A DNA stretch of 40,184 nt from contig CAYODE010000014.1 of assembly GCA_964402685.1 (NCBI GenBank), positions 1 to 40,184 on the forward strand, given 5' to 3'. This stretch comes from Aestuariivita sp964402685. GTDB lineage: Bacteria > Pseudomonadota > Alphaproteobacteria > Rhodobacterales > Rhodobacteraceae. A model generated the notes under the pieces. It saw only the letters and a list, made by a program, of their open reading frames with translations, searched no databases and was not told where the DNA came from. Within the stretch, counting starts at the first letter, position 1, and each line of letters starts with the position of its first letter. Positions 1 to 7,766 of this stretch are shown in pieces. The translations under genes and the position numbers were made by a program.

Positions 1-439
1 GCCCGGCAATGCGACTGTCCACATAGATGAAGATGAGCGGAGCGATGGCCACGATCGGCGTGACCTGCAAGATAACCGCGTACGGATAGAAGGACATCTC
101 CATCCATCGGCTTTGCGTGAACAGCACCGCAAGACCGACCCCACCCAGCACAGCCACCGCCAGCGCCATGAGTGTGATCTGGAGCGTCACCAGCAGCGCA
201 TCGAACAATATCGGCCAGTCGCTAATCAGGGTGGAAAACACGAGGCCGGGACCCGGCAAAATGTAATGTGGGATACCGTTCCACACGACAAGGCGGTCCC
301 AGGCTACAAGCGTCAGCGCCATGACCAAAACCGGCAGCACCCATTTACCGATACGTTCGAATTTGCGCGCACGCCTGCGCCGTAACTCGTCGTCATCCAC
401 GTCCGCGGCAAGAGGTGTGTTGTCTTCAACGATGCTCAT
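1..439 (-). CDS. ABC transporter inner-membrane permease, partial (C-terminus outside window)
   Basis: Reading leftwards from ATG at 439, the frame stays open to the window edge and gives about 146 residues: an acidic and Arg-rich cytoplasmic start (MSIVEDNTPLAADVDDDELR), then hydrophobic segments around residues 31-45 and 75-95 and the phrase QVTPIVAIAPLIFIY, typical of SsuC/TauC/ThiX-type permeases of the nitrate/taurine/pyrimidine ABC class. The start overlaps the stop of the upstream ATPase gene by 4 bp (ATGA), so the two are translationally coupled. It should form the membrane channel for the importer encoded by the next two genes. The EAA loop lies outside the window. Family is clear; substrate is not. 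Confidence 0.88.
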   Translation of the reverse strand, partial: MSIVEDNTPLAADVDDDELRRRRARKFERIGKWVLPVLVMALTLVAWDRLVVWNGIPHYILPGPGLVFSTLISDWPILFDALLVTLQITLMALAVAVLGGVGLAVLFTQSRWMEMSFYPYAVILQVTPIVAIAPLIFIYVDSRIAG

Positions 440-1224
440 GCGGCAACCCCTTCCATGGCCTCATGCAACGCATCCGAGGCCTCCCGACAATGGGCTGCAT
501 ATTCGGCGGAGGTGCGGAAAATCTCATCGCGTGGATATGGCGCACCCACGGTCAACTCGCGGATCACGCGGCCAGGACGAGCCGCCATCACCACGATACG
601 ATCTGACAGGAAAACCGATTCAAACACTGAGTGGGTCACGAAAATCACCGTACACCCGATCTTTTCCTTGAGCGCCAACAGGTCATTATTCAAGCGAAAG
701 CGGGTGATTTCGTCCAACGCAGCAAAGGGTTCATCCATCAAGATGAGCCTTGGTTTTGTCACCATTGCGCGGGCAATCGAAACCCGCATCTTCATCCCGC
801 CCGACAGTTCACGCGGATACGAGTTTTGAAACTTGTCGAGCCCTACAAGGCGCAGAGCCTCTATGATCTCGTCCTTTACGGCGTTGTATGACTTGCCACG
901 CAATCGGAAAGGCAACCAAACGTTCTGAGCTACAGTGGCCCACGGCATAAGCGTTGGTTCTTGGAAAACGACACCAAGATCGCCGGCGTTCTGCCCGCCG
1001 GCCCACGTGATGCGGCCTCGAGTTGGATGAATTAGATCCGCGATCAATCTAAGCGCTGTGGACTTCCCGCAGCCCGACGGGCCAAGAAGTGAAATAAAAT
1101 CGCCGGAATTGACCGCCAGGTTCAACCCTTTGAGCGCGACGACATCCCCGTTGAACACCTTGTCCACGCCTTCAATGCGCATCACCTCAGCGCGTTCGCC
1201 CAGCGGTGCGGGATTGGCAGCCAT
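436..1224 (-). CDS. ABC transporter ATP-binding protein (nitrate/taurine/pyrimidine-precursor class)
   Basis: A 262-residue cytoplasmic ATPase that should energise the adjoining importer. Visible motifs in order: Walker A GPSGCGKST (about residues 49-57), Q-loop VVFQEPTLMPW, signature LSGGMKMRVSIARAM, Walker B LILMDEPFAALDE and switch histidine VTHSVFES. The signature variant GGMKMR is common in SsuB/TauB-like ATPases. It is transcribed after the binding-protein gene and overlaps the permease start by 4 bp. A strong intrinsic terminator sits in the 59-bp gap before it, so it is probably expressed at a lower level by read-through. The substrate cannot be told from this subunit. Confidence 0.93.
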   Translation of the reverse strand: MAANPAPLGERAEVMRIEGVDKVFNGDVVALKGLNLAVNSGDFISLLGPSGCGKSTALRLIADLIHPTRGRITWAGGQNAGDLGVVFQEPTLMPWATVAQNVWLPFRLRGKSYNAVKDEIIEALRLVGLDKFQNSYPRELSGGMKMRVSIARAMVTKPRLILMDEPFAALDEITRFRLNNDLLALKEKIGCTVIFVTHSVFESVFLSDRIVVMAARPGRVIRELTVGAPYPRDEIFRTSAEYAAHCREASDALHEAMEGVAA

Positions 1225-1243
1225 GTGTGACCTTTCTTTGGTG

Positions 1244-1274
1244 AAAAAAGGGGCGGCACAAATGTCGCCGCCCC
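1244..1274 (-). terminator. Intrinsic terminator/attenuator between binding-protein and ATPase genes
   Basis: On the minus strand an 8-bp perfect GC stem (GGGGCGGC / GCCGCCCC at 1250-1257 and 1267-1274, with ACA/TGT able to extend it inside the loop) is followed at once by six T residues (A-tract 1244-1249 on the plus strand). It lies 10 nt after the binding-protein stop and 20 nt before the ATPase start. The placement suggests partial termination giving excess binding protein over membrane components, a usual arrangement in ABC operons. Confidence 0.85.
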
Positions 1275-1283
1275 GTCAAAAGA

Positions 1284-2285
1284 TCAGTTGCCAGGCTTCA
1301 GATCCATACCAACGCCTTGGTTCACAAAGGCGGTTGTGTAAGTCTTGGAGATATCAAGACCGTCTGAGACAACCCCTGCGGCCACCATCTTGGCATAGAA
1401 ATCGGACACGATGTCTGGGTTGATCGCCATGATGCCTTGCTCTAGCGCGTCTCCGCTATCGACGATGCCCCAGGACAACATCTTGTCGATGGCGTAGTCC
1501 ATCTTGTCATCCGACATGTCGGGGTTGTCCGACTTGATCAATTCTCGCGCGGCAGCATTGTCGCCGTACAGGAAGTTGTACCAGCCTTTTGCCGACCCTT
1601 CGACAAAGCACTTTACCACTTCCGGACGGCTTTCGATGGTGTCCGCCATGGTTTCAATCGTTGTCGCATAGGACGAGAAACCTGCATCCGCGATCAAGAA
1701 CACGTCTGCTTCGATACCCGCTTCTTTCAACACGGCATAAGGTTCCGAGGACAGATACCCTTGCATGCCTTTGCTCTCGTCAGCGATGAAAGGCGCCGGG
1801 TTAAAGGTGTAAGGCTCGCGCTGTTCAACGGTGAAGCCGTATTCGGCGATCATCCACTGGTAATACGAAGTGAAGCCGTTGTCCCCGATCAACAGGGTCA
1901 GGTCTTTCAGATCCTCAAAGCTCTCCGCTTTGCCAGGGTGCGCGAGGATAACCTGAGGGTGCTTTTGGAAGGTCGCACCGACCATGACCACCGGAATGTT
2001 TTGTTCAACTGCAGAGAACGCCTGCAGCATGTCGCCGCCCATGTGGAAATCCATCCGCCCCGCCAGCATCAGCGCACGGTTGTTTACCTGCGGTCCACCG
2101 GGAATGATTTCAACTTCGAGACCGCAAGCCTCATACGTCCCGTCGGCAACGGACTGGTAAAACCCGCCGTGTTCGGCCTGAGCCAACCAGTTTGTTCCGA
2201 ACACAACTTTGGTTGTTTCTGCCTGAGCAAATCCGGCGACAAATGTAAGCGCCGCTGCAGCAGCAAATGTGGTTTTGAGAGACAT
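1284..2285 (-). CDS. ABC transporter substrate-binding protein, NMT1/THI5-like
   Basis: A 333-residue periplasmic solute receptor. Residues 1-22 form a Sec signal peptide (MSLKTTFAAAAALTFVAGFA, cleavage after AQA). The mature part starts KVVFGTNWLAQAEHGGFYQ and contains GPQVNNRALMLAGRMDFHMGG and LLIGDNGFTSYYQW, the pattern of NMT1/THI5-like periplasmic proteins that bind pyrimidines, nitrate or sulfonates. RBS AGGAGG lies 6 nt before the ATG. It heads the leftward operon with the ATPase and permease. I found no TPP riboswitch (no CTGAGA / GAACCTGA box) upstream, so a thiamine-precursor role is not supported; pyrimidine- or amine-type substrates stay open. Confidence 0.92.
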   Translation of the reverse strand: MSLKTTFAAAAALTFVAGFAQAETTKVVFGTNWLAQAEHGGFYQSVADGTYEACGLEVEIIPGGPQVNNRALMLAGRMDFHMGGDMLQAFSAVEQNIPVVMVGATFQKHPQVILAHPGKAESFEDLKDLTLLIGDNGFTSYYQWMIAEYGFTVEQREPYTFNPAPFIADESKGMQGYLSSEPYAVLKEAGIEADVFLIADAGFSSYATTIETMADTIESRPEVVKCFVEGSAKGWYNFLYGDNAAARELIKSDNPDMSDDKMDYAIDKMLSWGIVDSGDALEQGIMAINPDIVSDFYAKMVAAGVVSDGLDISKTYTTAFVNQGVGMDLKPGN

Positions 2286-2622
2286 CCCAACCTCCTTGTT
2301 TGGTTATGCGTCAAGACATGTGCCCCAGTGGACCAAATGGCATAGCATCAGCGATCAAGGTGACGTAATCGGCCGGTTAAACAAGGCCCAAACGCACAAA
2401 AAAGTGGCATTTCCACCTTGCCGGTCGCCCAACTGCTTGAAACGCAGGCATTTCGCAAAGCTTTCCGACGTCGCCTTGGTCTCTTTGGTAAACCGACATT
2501 TGCGAACAACAGTGATCCAGTTTTTTTGGATGATCGAACATATCCCTTCTCGCCTGTCAGACAGCGATGTAGTCATGCGACACAGTCCAAACGGTGCAGC
2601 GGGAAAGTACGAATAAGGCGAT
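2286..2622. other. Divergent intergenic region, no gene seen
   Basis: 337 bp between the divergently read ABC importer and the polysaccharide glycosyltransferase genes, so promoters for both must lie here. A TTGACG hexamer and the AGGAGG RBS of the leftward operon are visible near 2290-2320. I see no riboswitch fold, no strong terminator and no convincing ORF; open frames crossing the region run into the start of the next gene and lack family features. Confidence 0.5.
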
Positions 2623-3132
2623 ATGGTCAACTCCCCCCTTCCCCCAGACAGTGCGCGCGTGCCTCGCGTCTTGGCAGTATCGTCAGGCGGTGGGCATTGG
2701 GTTGAGCTGCGTCGGTTGCGCCCGGCATGGGATGATGCAGACGTCACATATGTGGTCACTGATCCTGGCTATCGCGGCGAGGTATTAGAGGATCCCCCGG
2801 GACCCCGGGGGAAACCCAGCCAAATGTTGCATGTGCCTGACGCGAACAAGACGCAAAAGCTGCGTATGCTGTGGTTGGCCCTGTGCTCCCTTTGGATCGT
2901 TGTGCGCACCCGTCCTGACGTTGTCATTTCAACCGGTGCAGCGCCGGGATACTTCGCCATTCGGTTCGGAAAGATGTTGGGCGCACGCACCATCTGGGTC
3001 GACAGTATCGCAAACGCCGAGGAGCTGTCAGTGTCTGGCCGACTTGCGAAACCATATAGTGACTTATGGCTGACCCAATGGCCTCATTTGTCTTCGGCCA
3101 ATGGGCCTGAATACGTGGGCGCTGTCTTATGA
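2623..3132 (+). CDS. Alg14/PssD-like glycosyltransferase subunit
   Basis: 169 residues resembling the acceptor-binding, membrane-associated half of a split GT28-type glycosyltransferase (yeast Alg14, rhizobial PssD). Evidence is the N-terminal loop RVLAVSSGGGHWVELRRLRPAW, the conserved VVISTGAAPGYFAIRFGK and the acidic IWVDSIANAEELSVSGRL. The typical Alg14 N-terminal membrane anchor is not obvious. Its stop overlaps the ATG of the Alg13-like gene (ATGA), fitting an obligate two-subunit enzyme. The pair usually adds the second sugar to a polyprenyl-linked intermediate in exopolysaccharide assembly. A GC-only hairpin lies inside the gene at 2794-2811. Confidence 0.85.
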   Translation: MVNSPLPPDSARVPRVLAVSSGGGHWVELRRLRPAWDDADVTYVVTDPGYRGEVLEDPPGPRGKPSQMLHVPDANKTQKLRMLWLALCSLWIVVRTRPDVVISTGAAPGYFAIRFGKMLGARTIWVDSIANAEELSVSGRLAKPYSDLWLTQWPHLSSANGPEYVGAVL

Positions 3133-3623
3133 TCTTCGTGACGGTTGGCACTCAACTTCCCTTCGATCGCCTGATCCGCGGCATGGATCTTTGGGCCGAA
3201 ACAAATAAAAAACCCGAGGTCATCGCTCAGACAGGCAAACTGGGCCCGCAGAATTATGTTCCCAGACATATGGTACACATGCCGGCGCTGAATCCGGATG
3301 ATTTTGATACGTACTGCCAAGACGCGGACTTGATCGTCGCGCACGCAGGCACGGGGTCCCTCTTGAAAGCACAGGCCTGTAAGACACCGCTTTTGATGAT
3401 GCCCCGGCGGGCAGATATGGGTGAACATAGAAATGACCATCAATCTGCTATGGCCAAAGGACTTCAGGACAGACCGGGCGTTCAGCTGGTTTTTGAAGAA
3501 GACGCCCTGCCCCAAGCCGTGGACACTCTGTTGGCGAGCCCGCCTCTACCACCTGCGCTACGCGAGCATGCTGACGCACCGCTAATTTCAGCCCTTCGTG
3601 CTGTAATATTCCGCACCGACTAG
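3129..3623 (+). CDS. Alg13/PssE-like glycosyltransferase catalytic subunit
   Basis: 164 residues matching the UDP-sugar-binding C-terminal half of GT28 glycosyltransferases (Alg13, PssE). The start MIFVTVGTQLPFDRLI is the family's N-terminal signature; DADLIVAHAGTGSLLKAQACKTPLLMMPRR is the nucleotide-sugar loop with conserved His and Gly residues, followed by EHRNDHQ. The ATG overlaps the Alg14-like gene by 4 bp, and a GT2 gene follows after 12 bp. The three genes form a small unit for a lipid-linked saccharide, likely cytoplasmic at the inner membrane. The sugar transferred is not predictable from sequence. Confidence 0.88.
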   Translation: MIFVTVGTQLPFDRLIRGMDLWAETNKKPEVIAQTGKLGPQNYVPRHMVHMPALNPDDFDTYCQDADLIVAHAGTGSLLKAQACKTPLLMMPRRADMGEHRNDHQSAMAKGLQDRPGVQLVFEEDALPQAVDTLLASPPLPPALREHADAPLISALRAVIFRTD

Positions 3624-3635
3624 AGGGCTGACGTC

Positions 3636-4475
3636 GTGACCACGCTAAGCGTCATCATTCCCGCCAACAATGAGGAAGACTACATCGGCGCATGTCTCGA
3701 TGCGTTAAATCTTCAAACCCTTGATGCCAAAGACGCAGAGTACGAGATTGTAGTCGCGGCAAATGCCTGTCGCGATGGTACGATCGAACGGGCAAACGCC
3801 GAGCGCGAAAGGTTGGAAACCGCTGGGTGGCGACTAAAACTGCTGGATATTCCTGAGCCTGGCAAACTAAACGCGTTAAACCGCGCAGAAGAAATCGCAT
3901 CCGGTCGGGTGCTTGTCTATCTGGATGCCGACGTCCGCTGCGAACCGGACGTTATCCGTCTGTTGGTGCAAGCATTGGATATCGACGCCCCACGCTACGC
4001 GAGCGGACACCTGAAAGTCGCGCCAGCACAAAGCTGGGTCACCAGAGCGTTCGCGCGTGTTTGGTCGCAACTGCCGTTTATGACGACCAATGTCCAAGGT
4101 GCGGGACTGTTTGCCGTCAATCGCGCCGGGCGCGCGCGCTGGGAAACTTTCCCAGATATCATTGCCGATGACGGTTTTGTCAGACTGCAATTCACACCAG
4201 AGGAACGGACCAAGGTTAATGCAAGCTATCATTGGCCGATGGTCGAAGGATTTTCCAATTTGGTGAAGGTACGTCGGCGACAGGATGAAGGGGTTCGCCA
4301 GCTCGCATCGCGGTTCCCTGAGCTGCTCAAGAACGAGTCGAAACCCAAAATGTCTATAACAGACCATCTTGGATTGTTTGTCCGCATGCCGATTAGCTAT
4401 GTGATCTACGTCTCTGTGGTCGCCACGGTTCGATTGTCCGCCTCAGGCCGGACGGACTGGGTTCGGGGGCGTTGA
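3636..4475 (+). CDS. Family 2 glycosyltransferase
   Basis: 279 residues starting at GTG (3636). A GT-A fold is indicated by TLSVIIPANNEEDYIGACLDAL (N-terminal Rossmann half), the EIVVAANACRDGTIERA segment and the acceptor/metal motif VYLDADVRCEPD (about residues 94-105). ADDGFVRLQF around 180 corresponds to the catalytic acidic region. A hydrophobic stretch near the C-terminus (LFVRMPISYVIYVSVVATVRL) may bind the membrane. It lies 12 bp after the Alg13-like gene and is the last gene of this rightward unit, convergent with the two-component genes. Probably transfers a hexose in polysaccharide synthesis. Confidence 0.9.
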   Translation: MTTLSVIIPANNEEDYIGACLDALNLQTLDAKDAEYEIVVAANACRDGTIERANAERERLETAGWRLKLLDIPEPGKLNALNRAEEIASGRVLVYLDADVRCEPDVIRLLVQALDIDAPRYASGHLKVAPAQSWVTRAFARVWSQLPFMTTNVQGAGLFAVNRAGRARWETFPDIIADDGFVRLQFTPEERTKVNASYHWPMVEGFSNLVKVRRRQDEGVRQLASRFPELLKNESKPKMSITDHLGLFVRMPISYVIYVSVVATVRLSASGRTDWVRGR

Positions 4476-4535
4476 GCGAAGAATAAAACAGATCCATCGA
4501 ACAGACCTGCTCGCCCCCTCCTCCAAAGCTGATAC

Positions 4536-5042
4536 CTAGTGCGTGGGCTTGCCTTTTGACGCTTGCCAAAGGGACATCACTTCATCCGCCAAATGCATCG
4601 GATCGAAGGGTTTTGATATCACGCCAATTGCCCCTTGTTCGCGCAGTTGCGCCGCAAAGCTGTCCTGCGCCTTGACTGTCAAAAAGATCACAGGGATGTC
4701 TTCATAGCCTGGGATCGCTTGAACCTGAGCAAGAACTTCAGGCCCGGACAGGCTGGGCATCATCACATCTAACAGGAGCAGATCCGGCTTGAATGTTGTC
4801 ACAGCTTCGACAGCTTGTGCGCCGCCTGAACACTGCAGCAGATCGAATTTGCCAACTGTTTCCAATGCGATCTTTGCGATTTCACGCATGTCGAAACTGT
4901 CATCGACATGCAAAATCCTTGTGAGCTTCACGCTTTGCCCTTCAGGTTTCGAATGAATTGTAAATTGCTGAGCGATTGGTGGCACAGCATACCTTTGACG
5001 GATCGCGGACGCGGTTGGCTCTAAGTCTTCGTGTGTTGTCAT
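4536..5042 (-). CDS. CheY-like response regulator with N-terminal extension
   Basis: Single receiver domain. From ATG at 5042 (13 nt after the kinase stop) the product is 168 aa; from GTG at 4931, which has a good AAGGGC site 5-6 nt upstream, it is 131 aa and corresponds to the bare receiver. The receiver shows ILHVDDSFD (acidic pair), phospho-acceptor LLLLDVMMPSLSGPE, the switch Thr/Ser in PVIFLTVK and the conserved Lys in GVISKPFDP. No output domain, so it likely acts by protein contact or as a phosphate shuttle. The about 37 residues ahead of the receiver have no recognised features. It should be phosphorylated by the kinase encoded just upstream. Confidence 0.9.
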   Translation of the reverse strand: MTTHEDLEPTASAIRQRYAVPPIAQQFTIHSKPEGQSVKLTRILHVDDSFDMREIAKIALETVGKFDLLQCSGGAQAVEAVTTFKPDLLLLDVMMPSLSGPEVLAQVQAIPGYEDIPVIFLTVKAQDSFAAQLREQGAIGVISKPFDPMHLADEVMSLWQASKGKPTH

Positions 5043-5055
5043 TATTGTAGTTGTC

Positions 5056-7089
5056 CTAGGCTGCTTTGGCAGATGGTTCTGCGATAGGTAAGTTGACGGT
5101 GAAAGTGCTTCCGATGCCAAGTTTGCTTGTGACGGTGATGCTGCCACCATGAGCGGAAACGATATCTTTTGAAATCGCCAGCCCTAGGCCGCAGCCCCCA
5201 AATTCACGCGCGTTGCCGACATCAAGCTGCTTGAAAGACTCAAAGATTGTATCGAAGGCGTCTTCCGGTATCCCCGGCCCCGTGTCAGTTATGCGAACGT
5301 TGATCGCCTCGTCCGATTGGGTCAAAGTTACGTGCACTGCGCCCTTTCGCGTAAACTTCAGTGCATTGCCAATCAGATTCACAAAAACCTGCGTCAAGCG
5401 GACTTGGTCTCCTATGACGTAGCTCTGTTGATCTGCCTCCAAAGCCAATCCGATGCCGGCCTCTGTCGCCATCCCGGACAGCTGATCGACAACTGACGAC
5501 AGCACGGAGCGCACGTCCAGCAGGCTCTTGTCGAAGTTAGTGGATCGCCGCTCCCCACTGCTCCAGTAAAGGATATCGTTGATGATATTGAGCAAATGCA
5601 CACCATTCGCATCAATTCGATGGGCATAGGTTTTGATCAGTTGATCAAGCGCGTCCAAGGCGTCGAGCGTTTCGTCGGCAGATCGTGACATTTCAACAGC
5701 GGACCTCAGGCTCTCGTATTCGGGCATGATGTGCAGATTGCGTAGGACAGTGGTAAAGCCAATCACAGCCGCTAGAGGAGTTCGTATTTCGTGGCTGACC
5801 GTGTTCAAAAACTCTGTCTTCGCAAAATTTGCGCTTTCGGCCTCCTGCCTCGCCTTTTTCAACTCCGTAATGTCGACGCGGAACCCCACGGTACTGCCGT
5901 CACTCATTTTGGCTTCAAAGACTTTCAACCAACGCCCATCGTCCAGAAGTTGCTCAAGCGGTCCGTTGGGTTGACGATGCTTCTCTAAACGCTCTGCAAT
6001 CCATTCCTGTTCCCGTCCGGTCGCTTCTGAATATTGACCGTTCGCGACACCACCACGAATGATATCTTCGAAGGTCCGGCCAGGCTGCATAAGATGGGCG
6101 GACGCGTTGTAGAAAGACTTGTAGCGTGAGTTGCACATGACCAATCGATCATCCGGATCGTAAAGCGCGAAGCCATCATCTATGACCTCAATTGCTTTTG
6201 ACAGTTGTTCCCACGACCTGATGCGCGACAACAGCAACTGGCGTGCTGAAATAGACAGGACTGTAAACGAAATAACCGCGATACTGATCAAGGCGATCAC
6301 AAGATCCCGCCATTCGGACACGGTAGTCCACCCACCACGCGGTGCGACGGCAATTTCCCAGTATTGATCGCCAATCACGACAGTTTCGCGTATCGGATTG
6401 GAATCCAGAACCTGTGAATTTCCCCAAAGCAGTTCAGTCCGACCGCGGTTCAAAACCCGGCTCGCCGCAATTTCGAAGCGGTCGCTGACCACATTCGAAG
6501 ACGCTGAAAGCAAATTGGATTCGCTGGTCACCACCGATACCAAGCCCCAGAAGGTGTCCATCCCTTGATCGTCTTTGACGAAGACAGGTGCACGGTGAAT
6601 GTACCCTTTTTCGCCCTGCACCAAATCAATAGGTCCGGAAAACACCGTCGACCGCATTCGGCGCATTCTTTCAATCGACACCAATTGATCGGGGCGCCTC
6701 GTATAATCGAGTCCCAACACACCCTTATTGGCTTCGAAAGGGTAAACAAAGTTGACGACCAAACCTTCGGCAAGTGCGACGTTCATAATACCGGGATTTG
6801 TCTGCAAAAAGGGCTGCACCAGACTTGCAAACCGCTTTTGATCCAGATTTGGGTTGAGCCCGACCGCGTCCGCAATTGTCTCGGCCAGCATGTTGTGGAA
6901 CGTTGTTTTTCGCTTGAGCTCGCTCGATACCATCAGCGACTGGCGCGTCGCCAGTGCCACTTCATCGGCCTGTTCGGATACGACAAGGGCGCGTTCAGTT
7001 GCGAAGCCTACCATGAGACCTGTGCCCGCAATCAGAATAGGCACAAATACCGCGCCAACGCGACTGAGAAAAAGGTTGTGTAACCGCAA
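5056..7089 (-). CDS. Membrane-bound sensor histidine kinase (CHASE-like sensor, PAS, HisKA, HATPase)
   Basis: 677 residues. A first membrane segment (about 10-32), a 230-residue periplasmic part with CHASE-like features (FVYPFEANKGVLGLDY, GPIDLVQGEKGYIHRAPVF), a second membrane segment (about 266-284), a PAS domain (about 295-410), HisKA with phospho-acceptor SHEIRTPLAAVIGF (His near 434), then HATPase N-box NLIGNALKFT, G1 DTGPGIPEDAFD and G2 GGCGLGLAISKD. Start is taken at TTG 7089 because the first membrane helix needs it; the RBS (GGGGCGGA) is close and imperfect. It is co-transcribed with the response regulator. Two perfect CtrA-type boxes lie 56-95 nt upstream. Confidence 0.92.
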   Translation of the reverse strand: MRLHNLFLSRVGAVFVPILIAGTGLMVGFATERALVVSEQADEVALATRQSLMVSSELKRKTTFHNMLAETIADAVGLNPNLDQKRFASLVQPFLQTNPGIMNVALAEGLVVNFVYPFEANKGVLGLDYTRRPDQLVSIERMRRMRSTVFSGPIDLVQGEKGYIHRAPVFVKDDQGMDTFWGLVSVVTSESNLLSASSNVVSDRFEIAASRVLNRGRTELLWGNSQVLDSNPIRETVVIGDQYWEIAVAPRGGWTTVSEWRDLVIALISIAVISFTVLSISARQLLLSRIRSWEQLSKAIEVIDDGFALYDPDDRLVMCNSRYKSFYNASAHLMQPGRTFEDIIRGGVANGQYSEATGREQEWIAERLEKHRQPNGPLEQLLDDGRWLKVFEAKMSDGSTVGFRVDITELKKARQEAESANFAKTEFLNTVSHEIRTPLAAVIGFTTVLRNLHIMPEYESLRSAVEMSRSADETLDALDALDQLIKTYAHRIDANGVHLLNIINDILYWSSGERRSTNFDKSLLDVRSVLSSVVDQLSGMATEAGIGLALEADQQSYVIGDQVRLTQVFVNLIGNALKFTRKGAVHVTLTQSDEAINVRITDTGPGIPEDAFDTIFESFKQLDVGNAREFGGCGLGLAISKDIVSAHGGSITVTSKLGIGSTFTVNLPIAEPSAKAA

Positions 7090-7144
7090 ATCCGCCCCAA
7101 CTTTTTTTGTTTTTTTTCTGGGCGACGACAGAAAGCGCAGGGCG

Positions 7145-7184
7145 GTTAAAATGGAGTTAAAGGTGAATTTAATCCCGCCTTAAA
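7145..7184 (-). promoter_or_regulatory. Two tandem CtrA-type boxes upstream of the histidine kinase
   Basis: TTAA cores at 7146-7149, 7157-7160, 7169-7172 and 7180-7183 make two sites with exact TTAA-N7-TTAA spacing, 8 bp apart. Read on the strand of the kinase, the proximal site is TTAA-CTCCATT-TTAAC, a full match to the alphaproteobacterial CtrA consensus TTAA-N7-TTAAC; the distal one is TTAA-GGCGGGA-TTAAA. They lie 56-95 nt before the TTG start. Seen directly; regulation by CtrA is inference. Confidence 0.65.
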
Positions 7185-7244
7185 CGATAATCTGTGTTCT
7201 GAGGGTCACGCAAAATCTGGACCCGGCAATGCGGCCTGTTCCCA

Positions 7245-7766
7245 TCAAATTGGATATCCGAACTCGATGATTGCTTTCCAGATATCAAGGTTCAAGGCCG
7301 ACAACCGTGAGATCGCATCGTCTATGTTGGCAACTTCTCGATCGTCTGCTTTTTCTTGTCGACCGACAAGAATCCTATCTTTGCGATCCGCGATGCGCAT
7401 CATGATAGTGTTGGGCGGCCCGCCTTCGGGATCGAAAGAGTAAATACAATGATTGTACTTGTTTCGAAGCGAAGACTCCTTACGGAAGCGTTTCGTCAGC
7501 TCCAGTATTCTGTCCCTGTATTCGTCTGGAGTTGACGGAAGTTTGGCCAATCGATCAACAAGGTCCAGACGCGCCGTTGTCGTGTTGAGCGTCAGGAACA
7601 CAACAATCGCCACGTCTTTTTCGACGGACGCCAAACCGGCGATCAGATGAATGAACAAGCTTTCGGTATTGGTCCACGTGTAATTCAACTTTCCCACGCG
7701 CAACAGAATGTCATCCAGTGCGGTCTCGCTTGCCGATTGGCCCTTATTAGTCGACTCTATTTGCAT
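7245..7766 (-). CDS. Small alpha-helical HEPN-like protein, function unknown
   Basis: 173 residues, predicted mostly helical, no signal or membrane segment. Residues 101-106 read RNKYNH, an R-x4-H arrangement after a charged helix (DEYRDRILELTKRFRKESSL), the pattern of HEPN domains; an N-terminal WTNTESLFIHLIAGL helix fits too. HEPN proteins can be RNases or inactive adaptors, and there is no MNT nucleotidyltransferase or other antitoxin beside it. The gene start overlaps the end of the LuxR gene by 20 bp, so the two are probably one transcript. Family placement is by motif only and should be taken as tentative. Confidence 0.7.
   Translation of the reverse strand: MQIESTNKGQSASETALDDILLRVGKLNYTWTNTESLFIHLIAGLASVEKDVAIVVFLTLNTTTARLDLVDRLAKLPSTPDEYRDRILELTKRFRKESSLRNKYNHCIYSFDPEGGPPNTIMMRIADRKDRILVGRQEKADDREVANIDDAISRLSALNLDIWKAIIEFGYPI

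Noticed and set aside
2286..2622. TPP riboswitch before the NMT1/THI5-like gene
   Set aside because: No CTGAGA or GAACCTGA conserved boxes on the minus strand.
2355..2759. 134-aa minus-strand frame
   Set aside because: Overlaps the start of the well-supported Alg14-like gene and has no family features.
7245..7766. HEPN-MNT toxin-antitoxin module
   Set aside because: No nucleotidyltransferase partner; the neighbour is a LuxR regulator, so only the HEPN-like motif is reported.
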